A DNA stretch of 64,000 nucleotides, from NCBI RefSeq assembly GCF_001613545.1, contig NZ_BDCO01000003.1, positions 248,001 through 312,000 on the forward strand. The letters are read 5' to 3'. The stretch is from Terrimicrobium sacchariphilum. GTDB taxonomy: Bacteria; Verrucomicrobiota; Verrucomicrobiia; Chthoniobacterales; Terrimicrobiaceae. The position numbers and the translations under genes are program-made. Numbering within the stretch: the first letter of the stretch is position 1; each line of letters starts with the position of its first letter. Of the stretch, positions 59,449 through 64,000 are shown piece after piece. A model generated the notes under the pieces. The model was not told where the DNA came from. It did no database searches and worked only from the letters and a program-made list of their open reading frames with translations.

Positions 59449-60531
59449 ATGATAGCAAAATATCCCGTATGCCGGGACGACGCAATCTACCATGCCTGGC
59501 CGGACATGGCCTTGCAGGGAGATCGTATGATCTGTGTGTTCAGCGAGTGTCCCGACCATGGAGACCGCAGCTACACCCGCATCATGGTCACGCACTCCGA
59601 AGATCGCGGGCGCACGTGGACTACCAAGCGCCCCGTAACACCGGGCCTGACCAAGCATGGTCCGGACGATCCCCACTGGAACTGCCCCCGCGTGACAGCG
59701 CTCGACGATGGGCGTCTCGTTGTCATAGTCGATAAAGTTAGCGGAGCGGGCGAAGGTAATAAACCCGGAGGGCGGCAGACCAACTGGATGTTCTTCAGCG
59801 ACGATGGCGGGCTGACTTGGTCGGACGCAGTGCCTACGCCGATCGAGGGAATCGTTCCCGACAAAGTCACCGTCTTGCGGTATGGATCGCAGCCCGGGCG
59901 CTGGCTCGTGAGCGCCCAGACCTGCCGGGCCGATGAAAAGGGAGAGGAAATATGGCGGTCCTACGCCTGGTTTTCGGACAACGAGGGACTTTCGTGGACG
60001 GGACCCTGCTTCATCGCTGGAAGGTCCGATCTGAAACTATGCGAGGGAAGCTTCCTGGAGCTGCCGGATGGAGAACTCGTTTGCTTTTTCCGGGAGAATT
60101 CCCGCATGGGCCGCGACGCCTACAAGGTCTTTAGCCGCGATGGAGGTGTGACCTGGGAGGGACTCGTTGAGATGCCGATCCCTGCCTGTCATCGGCCGGT
60201 CGCAGGGATGCTGCAGAGCGGCGAAGTGCTGGTCACCTATCGTTACGAGCCGGGCGGGCGGGGGCGGCGTGAGAACTGGGCGCAGAATGTCTTTGCGAGC
60301 CTGACCGACGTGGAGAGCTGCAAGGCCCGGAGCCGCGCCGAGGCGTCGACCCGCGTGCTTCCTCTCGATTATGACCGGGCGGACAGGCCGGATACGGGCT
60401 ATACCGGGTGGGTGCAGTTTCCCGACGGCGAGATCCATGTGGTGACGTACATCGTGGACGATGCGCCGAAGGGGCAGATACGGGGATATGCCTTCCGCGA
60501 ATCGGCTTTTCGCATTTCATCCAGCGACTAG
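59449..60531 (+). CDS. Sialidase-like beta-propeller protein (BNR/Asp-box)
   Basis: 360 aa from MIAKYPVCRDD (59449), 7 bp after the PcRGLX-like gene; the longer frame overlaps that gene and is rejected. Four Asp-box repeats mark the propeller blades: SEDRGRTWTT, SDDGGLTWSD, SDNEGLSWTG and SRDGGVTWEG. No signal peptide is seen. Exo-alpha-sialidases and relatives have this fold, but the catalytic Arg triad cannot be checked by eye and many BNR proteins act on other sugars. With the nanA-type operon in the same window, a sialic acid link is plausible. Confidence 0.82.
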   Translation: MIAKYPVCRDDAIYHAWPDMALQGDRMICVFSECPDHGDRSYTRIMVTHSEDRGRTWTTKRPVTPGLTKHGPDDPHWNCPRVTALDDGRLVVIVDKVSGAGEGNKPGGRQTNWMFFSDDGGLTWSDAVPTPIEGIVPDKVTVLRYGSQPGRWLVSAQTCRADEKGEEIWRSYAWFSDNEGLSWTGPCFIAGRSDLKLCEGSFLELPDGELVCFFRENSRMGRDAYKVFSRDGGVTWEGLVEMPIPACHRPVAGMLQSGEVLVTYRYEPGGRGRRENWAQNVFASLTDVESCKARSRAEASTRVLPLDYDRADRPDTGYTGWVQFPDGEIHVVTYIVDDAPKGQIRGYAFRESAFRISSSD

Positions 60532-60683
60532 GAGCTGATCCAGGTACGGCGCTCGGTCCGAGAAGCAGGCTATCGAGCTGAAGACGCGGCGTCCTGTATT
60601 GCCTGCGTTCCCGGATTACGGGATCTGCATCTTGGAAAACTGGCACCTAGAACCGATGACCAACGCGTTGGTTGGGTCCCTGA

Positions 60684-61100
60684 AATAGGCCCGACGTTGA
60701 CACTTGCGACGATTGCTATGCCCCCCAATACGTATCCATTTCCGAAAAACGCTTCAGAGGCGGAGAAGGATGGAATCCGGAAAAAAGGTATGGCACGAAA
60801 AATGCCGACTTCTGTCAGGAAACCGATGGATGGAAACTCGAAATTTCGAAAGGGGTTACTGGTCAGGCCAAGGTCCTGCCGGCAGAATACGAGGGCAAAA
60901 ATGTCCTGGTGCTCGCTTTCGAACAGGGAGGCATTAAGCCTTGGGCAGCGTAGTTTTCCTCGGATAACATCGCTGTTGAACCAGGAAAAAGCTACGTGCT
61001 CCGATTTTTCGCCCGGCTGGAGGGAGAACGTAAAGCTAGGAAGGTTTGTTTTGTGGAGGACGTATACCACCCAGAAGGTGCTTCATATCACGATTGGTGA
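60684..61100 (+). pseudogene. Decayed carbohydrate-binding-like domain with in-frame TAG
   Basis: One plus-strand frame reads TDGWKLEISKGVTGQAKVLP, then EGKNVLVLAFEQGGIKPWAA, a TAG at 60951-60953, then FSSDNIAVEPGKSYVLRFFA and VCFVEDVYHPEGASY to TGA at 61098-61100. The text on both sides of the TAG continues the same beta-sandwich motif, so a Gln or similar codon was probably mutated. The frame is closed upstream by TGA at 60681. The parent was probably a secreted glycan-binding protein. A minus-strand frame (60570-61070) crosses it as a shadow. Confidence 0.6.
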
Positions 61101-61124
61101 TATTGGCTGGCCCGGCTCCGCAGG

Positions 61125-61379
61125 ATGGCTGAAGAGTTGACCGCTACAATAGCCGATTATCTTCCCGAAAAGAAGGTCGAAGCCATGAGGGATAAAAATT
61201 CTCACTATGGCATGGTCTACCTCAAAGCCATCAATGAGCAGGTGCAATCTAGCAGGAATTCAAAACTGGAGGCGAAGCGGATCAAATTGCTAAAAGAAAT
61301 TGAGCAATTGCATCCGCTGCTCGCCAAGAAGATTGTCGCCGCAACGGTCTACCAATTTTTTGCCCAATTTGACAATTGA
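61125..61379 (+). CDS. Small hypothetical protein
   Basis: 84 aa starting MAEELTATIADYLPEKKVEA, then a strongly helical, Lys-rich stretch (SKLEAKRIKLLKEIEQLHPL) that may form a coiled coil. No signal peptide or known domain. Base composition is visibly more A+T-rich than the neighbours, and the ORF directly follows a decayed gene, so it may be a remnant or newly acquired piece. No Shine-Dalgarno is obvious, although AGGATGGCTGAAGAG surrounds the start. Confidence 0.35.
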   Translation: MAEELTATIADYLPEKKVEAMRDKNSHYGMVYLKAINEQVQSSRNSKLEAKRIKLLKEIEQLHPLLAKKIVAATVYQFFAQFDN

Positions 61380-61386
61380 TTGGATT

Positions 61387-61408
61387 AACACCCCACGCGT
61401 GGGGTGTT
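61387..61408. terminator. Perfect 22-bp palindrome (probable bidirectional terminator)
   Basis: AACACCCCACG and CGTGGGGTGTT are exact reverse complements with no spacer, forming a 9-bp stem and CGCG loop. It lies between the plus-strand small ORF and the minus-strand MFS gene, which converge. T-tracts are weak; a protein-binding site is the alternative. Confidence 0.5.
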
Positions 61409-61524
61409 GCTAAAGCCATGCCCCACTCCTTCTCCATCGAGAAGCGCCGGGAGAGACATTTTGTTATTTGCAAATGCTAACTCGGAGCGCGTAAACCCTC
61501 GCGAAAGCAGCGATATGTCGGAAC

Positions 61525-62913
61525 TCAGCTTGGCAGGGGAGGGACATAGTGGCCGCGTCCGCCATGAAGATGCCACTCGCGCAGGACGATAAGCATGGAA
61601 GGAATGGAAGCGAGAGCCATCACGACCGCCCAGAGAAAGGCAAAGCGGTAATCGCTCCGCAGGGCATCCATGAGAAGGCCGGTCAGGAAATTGCTTGCGA
61701 TCAGCGCACCGCAGCCGAAGACATTCAGGCCTCCGGAGAACTGGCCAAACTTTTCCGCCGGGAAGAGCTTCATCGAGCTCGCACGCTGGCAGAGCCCCCA
61801 TGCCACTGCTGGCAGGGCATACGCCAGGGAGTAGATAAAGAACCCCAGCCAGCTACCCACAAACAGAAATGCCATCAGCTGGCTCACTATGATGAGGATG
61901 ATGGAGATGAGCGCGATGTGCATGGGCGAGAACCGATCACAAAGCCATCCGGTGGGATAGAAAAACAACACAGAGATGGCTGAGGTCCACGCAAATACAT
62001 GCCCCAGCTGCCCCATGTTCAAACCGAGCGACTCTCTTGCGAAAAGCGTGATGAAGTTATTCGCGCCGGTGGTCGCCGCGATCATCAGCAGGCAAGTCAG
62101 AAAGAAGTGCCGATAGAGCCGGATCTGCAGGCACTCCCGGAAGTAGGTGACGAAAGTTCTGGCGATTCCAGGCTGCTCCGACTTTTGCACGGGCGGGGGA
62201 TATTCGCCTTCCTTCACTTTCATGCACATGAGGAAAAAGGCCACGATGTAGAATACGCCGACTCCGAGAAAGATGACCTGCCTGTGCTCAAGCAAATGCG
62301 GAAAGACAAACCAGAGAAACAAGGTTCCGCTGATGGCTCCCACGATGCTGAACCAGGCGAGAAAGCGTGACATCACGCTGAGCGGGACGACATCGCGCAC
62401 CAGCCAGTTGTAGCCGTTGACCAGGACCATGTTAAAGAAGTGGAAGCTGACCACGAGCACACAAAGGAGACCCAGTGTCACGGTGCCAGCGGTCATGGTC
62501 GATGGCAGCAATCCTCCGGCCCATGAGTGGAGCCACTGACCCATCTCGGGAGCGAATCCCACACCGATGAGAGTCACAACCGTGAGCGGGGCAAAGACAT
62601 AAAGGAGCGGAATACGTCGCCCGATCGGAGTACGGAGATTATCGCACCACTGGCTGATCATGGGCAGGAAGAGGACATTAACCAATCCCGCAAAGCTGCC
62701 GGTCATGATGCCGATCAGGGTATTGGAGGCATTCAACTCCTTCAGGAAGATGGGCATGAACCGTGCAAAGATCGACTCAAAGAACTGAAAGGCAAAGTCG
62801 CCCCAGAGAAGCCAGAGCGAGAGTATGAGTAGTCCCTTTTTGGAGTAGGTAAGACTTCCCGTCTTGTATTCGGTTACCGGAGTGGACGGAACGTTTGCCG
62901 TGGCTGTTTGCAT
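61525..62913 (-). CDS. MFS transporter
   Basis: 462 aa, about 12 membrane helices (GLLILSLWLLWGDFAFQFF, GIMTGSFAGLVNVLFLPMI, LISIILIIVSQLMAFLFVGS). A conserved cytoplasmic loop SQWCDNLRTPIGRRIPLLY after helix 2 resembles the GPH/SLC45-like sugar symporters. It probably moves a sugar or glycoside across the inner membrane. The start is ATG at 62911-62913 (complement) with an inverted repeat about 130 bp upstream. It stands alone. Confidence 0.87.
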   Translation of the reverse strand: MQTATANVPSTPVTEYKTGSLTYSKKGLLILSLWLLWGDFAFQFFESIFARFMPIFLKELNASNTLIGIMTGSFAGLVNVLFLPMISQWCDNLRTPIGRRIPLLYVFAPLTVVTLIGVGFAPEMGQWLHSWAGGLLPSTMTAGTVTLGLLCVLVVSFHFFNMVLVNGYNWLVRDVVPLSVMSRFLAWFSIVGAISGTLFLWFVFPHLLEHRQVIFLGVGVFYIVAFFLMCMKVKEGEYPPPVQKSEQPGIARTFVTYFRECLQIRLYRHFFLTCLLMIAATTGANNFITLFARESLGLNMGQLGHVFAWTSAISVLFFYPTGWLCDRFSPMHIALISIILIIVSQLMAFLFVGSWLGFFIYSLAYALPAVAWGLCQRASSMKLFPAEKFGQFSGGLNVFGCGALIASNFLTGLLMDALRSDYRFAFLWAVVMALASIPSMLIVLREWHLHGGRGHYVPPLPS

Positions 62914-63040
62914 GAGAGTTCAGTGCAGGGAGATGGTATTCTGGCGATCATCCATCAGGACGCCTGCGAATCTGCGGGCGGGAAGTCCCCTGGATGATCA
63001 TTAACCTACGATCACCTCTCGACCACCCAACTCTCTTTCA

Positions 63041-63060
63041 ACGCATCTCGTTGCATGCGT
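63041..63060. promoter_or_regulatory. Inverted repeat ACGCAT-N8-ATGCGT before the MFS gene
   Basis: Perfect 6-bp arms. Its CGCATCTCGTTGC segment matches CGCATGTCGTTGC in the longer repeat at 63825-63869 except for one base, so one regulator may bind both. It is about 130 bp before the MFS start. Confidence 0.45.
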
Positions 63061-63098
63061 GGAATCTTGCCGGGGCCGTGCCGCCGAGGCGCTGTGGA

Positions 63099-63749
63099 TC
63101 AGTTCTCCGAGATGCGAAACCCGCTCAGGAGCGGCGAACCCAGCTTATTTGATATCGAGATGATCACTTTCCCGCTGGCATCGGCGGTGGCCGTGAGCGA
63201 CGCCGAGAATTCCTCTTCAGGAGTGGAGTCGGAAAACTGGAAGTCTTTGACCCACTCGATCGCGCAAAACTCACCGCCCTCTCCCGAGGTGATATCGGTA
63301 AGGGTTTGATTCCCGGACCGCGTGCTCGTGAAGGAGAAGAACTCGATCGTGTATTTCTTTCCCGCCTTCAAGCCGGTGATGGAAACGATCAGCGGGTTGC
63401 CATCGAGGCTGCAGATCGCATCATAGTACAAAGCGCCCAGGGGCAGGTTTGCCATCGAGGGGTCCACGGTACAGAGCCGCCCCGCTACCGGTCCGCTGTC
63501 GCTCTCGGATTTTCCCGTCGTGACAGATACGCCGAGCTGCGAGGGATAAAGGTTATCGGCTGGAGAAAAGGACGCGGCCACGGGTCCGTTGGCTTCGGTC
63601 ATGCTGACATCGAAAGGCTGAAAGCCTGGCATGGTGGGACTTGCCGCGCCCTTCCCCTGAGCATTGAAATCCACGGCGAGAAGAGGAGTTTTGGCACAAA
63701 GGCTTCCAAGCGAAATGAGCGTACACAGGATGAGAACCAGAGCTTTCAT
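63099..63749 (-). CDS. Secreted hypothetical protein
   Basis: 216 aa with a signal peptide (MKALVLILCTLISLGSLCA). The mature chain is beta-rich (LLAVDFNAQGKGA, ISITGLKAGKKYTIEFFSF-like wording as VSITGLKAGKKYTIEFFSF, GKVIISISNKLGSPLLSGFR). It resembles the central domain of the PEP-CTERM protein at 10610-11353 but has no sorting tail. A malectin-like or other sugar-binding sandwich is possible. It starts 75 bp from a large inverted repeat, upstream on its own strand. Confidence 0.75.
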   Translation of the reverse strand: MKALVLILCTLISLGSLCAKTPLLAVDFNAQGKGAASPTMPGFQPFDVSMTEANGPVAASFSPADNLYPSQLGVSVTTGKSESDSGPVAGRLCTVDPSMANLPLGALYYDAICSLDGNPLIVSITGLKAGKKYTIEFFSFTSTRSGNQTLTDITSGEGGEFCAIEWVKDFQFSDSTPEEEFSASLTATADASGKVIISISNKLGSPLLSGFRISEN

Positions 63750-63824
63750 GGGAAAAGGGGCGGTGGGAGTCGAGAAAACGTAGCCTCTAGTTTATCTCCG
63801 CTTCCCTCAGGATCAATCATCTCT

Positions 63825-63869
63825 CCACGCATGTCGTTGCAGAGAAAGTTTACGCAACGACATGCGTGG
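63825..63869. promoter_or_regulatory. Perfect 16-bp inverted repeat, operator candidate
   Basis: Arms CCACGCATGTCGTTGC (63825-63840) and GCAACGACATGCGTGG (63854-63869) are exact reverse complements around a 13-bp spacer. It lies between the minus-strand secreted protein and a plus-strand start at 63946, so it is well placed as a shared operator. Confidence 0.6.
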
Positions 63870-63945
63870 GCTGAATGTTGCCTCGATGCATGGCTTTTGG
63901 CACAGCTCGGTTCTCTGCCGGAGGAGATTCCCGGCGCTAATTTTC

Positions 63946-64000
63946 ATGGCCCCTGCTAAACGTACTGCTAAATCAACTTTCGCCTCACGTGTCAGCGAAG
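63946..64000 (+). CDS. N-terminus of a possible LacI-type regulator (runs off the window)
   Basis: Eighteen codons reach the window edge, starting MAPAKRTAKSTFASRVSE. A basic leader followed by RVSE is compatible with the start of a LacI-family helix-turn-helix. GGAGGAG lies about 20 bp upstream, rather far for a ribosome site. The adjacent 16-bp inverted repeat would suit autoregulation. Identity is speculative because nearly all of the gene is missing. Confidence 0.3.
   Translation, partial: MAPAKRTAKSTFASRVSE

Noticed and set aside
60570-61070. Minus-strand frame of 166 codons across the decayed gene
   Set aside because: The plus strand shows a coherent binding-domain text in one frame; the minus frame has no recognisable motif and is probably its shadow.
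63825-63869. CRISPR or phage attachment site
   Set aside because: There is one inverted repeat and no direct-repeat array or integrase; an operator is the simpler reading.

Overview
The window reads as the chromosome of a heterotrophic, polysaccharide-degrading member of the Verrucomicrobiota (Chthoniobacterales/Terrimicrobia-like). The strongest taxonomic marker is a complete Verru_Chthon cassette of pseudopilin-like genes at 16885-22708. It is supported by PEP-CTERM proteins, autotransporter-associated beta-strand repeats, DUF1559-like pseudopilins and many Gfo/Idh/MocA and SDR oxidoreductases. I saw no rRNA, tRNA, CRISPR array, IS element or phage module. Functions come from motifs read by eye and names from family knowledge; no database search was run.

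Layout: (1) 79-2681 (-), SDR, D-2-hydroxyacid dehydrogenase and FAH-family hydrolase, after an AraC regulator (2802-3737, -). (2) 3869-10462 (+), a fused E1alpha-E1beta-lipoyl 2-oxoacid dehydrogenase, MBL-fold lactonase-like enzyme, SDR and a large glycosidase-like protein. (3) 10610-14508 (+), secreted PEP-CTERM, pseudopilin and beta-helix proteins. (4) 14509-15561, degraded sequence with a Gfo/Idh/MocA pseudogene. (5) 15562-16680, a MalK/UgpC-type ATPase. (6) 16885-22708 (+), the Verru_Chthon cassette. (7) 29969-22762 (-), nine tightly coupled genes including N-acetylneuraminate lyase, nagB- and nagA-like genes, facing an M55 peptidase and alanine dehydrogenase pair. (8) 36137-32171 (-), Gfo/Idh, enolase-superfamily, SGNH and alpha/beta hydrolase genes facing a GntR-LacI-type regulator. 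(9) 38309-60531, two PcRGLX/YetA-like proteins, heparinase II/III, GH32/43-like, SUMF1-like and LamG proteins, AGE epimerase, two highly unusual ABC sugar permeases, a beta-strand-repeat PEP-CTERM protein and a sialidase-like protein. (10) 60532-64000, a decayed gene, a small ORF, an MFS transporter, a secreted protein and the first codons of a possible LacI regulator.

The parts appear tied together by one DNA signal. A 23-bp palindrome (left arm GCTTGTYNG, 5-bp spacer, right arm YTGACAAGY) stands before the Verru_Chthon cassette, between the M55 and amino-sugar operons, between the epimerase and the first PcRGLX-like gene, between the LamG/heparinase and AGE/ABC operons, before the beta-strand-repeat protein and before the second PcRGLX-like gene. 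This defines a candidate regulon joining extracellular glycan breakdown, uptake, amino-sugar catabolism and a pseudopilus-like surface apparatus.

The most unusual proteins are the two permeases: a MalF-type subunit fused behind its solute-binding protein (901 aa), and a MalG-type subunit of 635 aa carrying about 390 extra residues with four tandem repeats after its first membrane helix.
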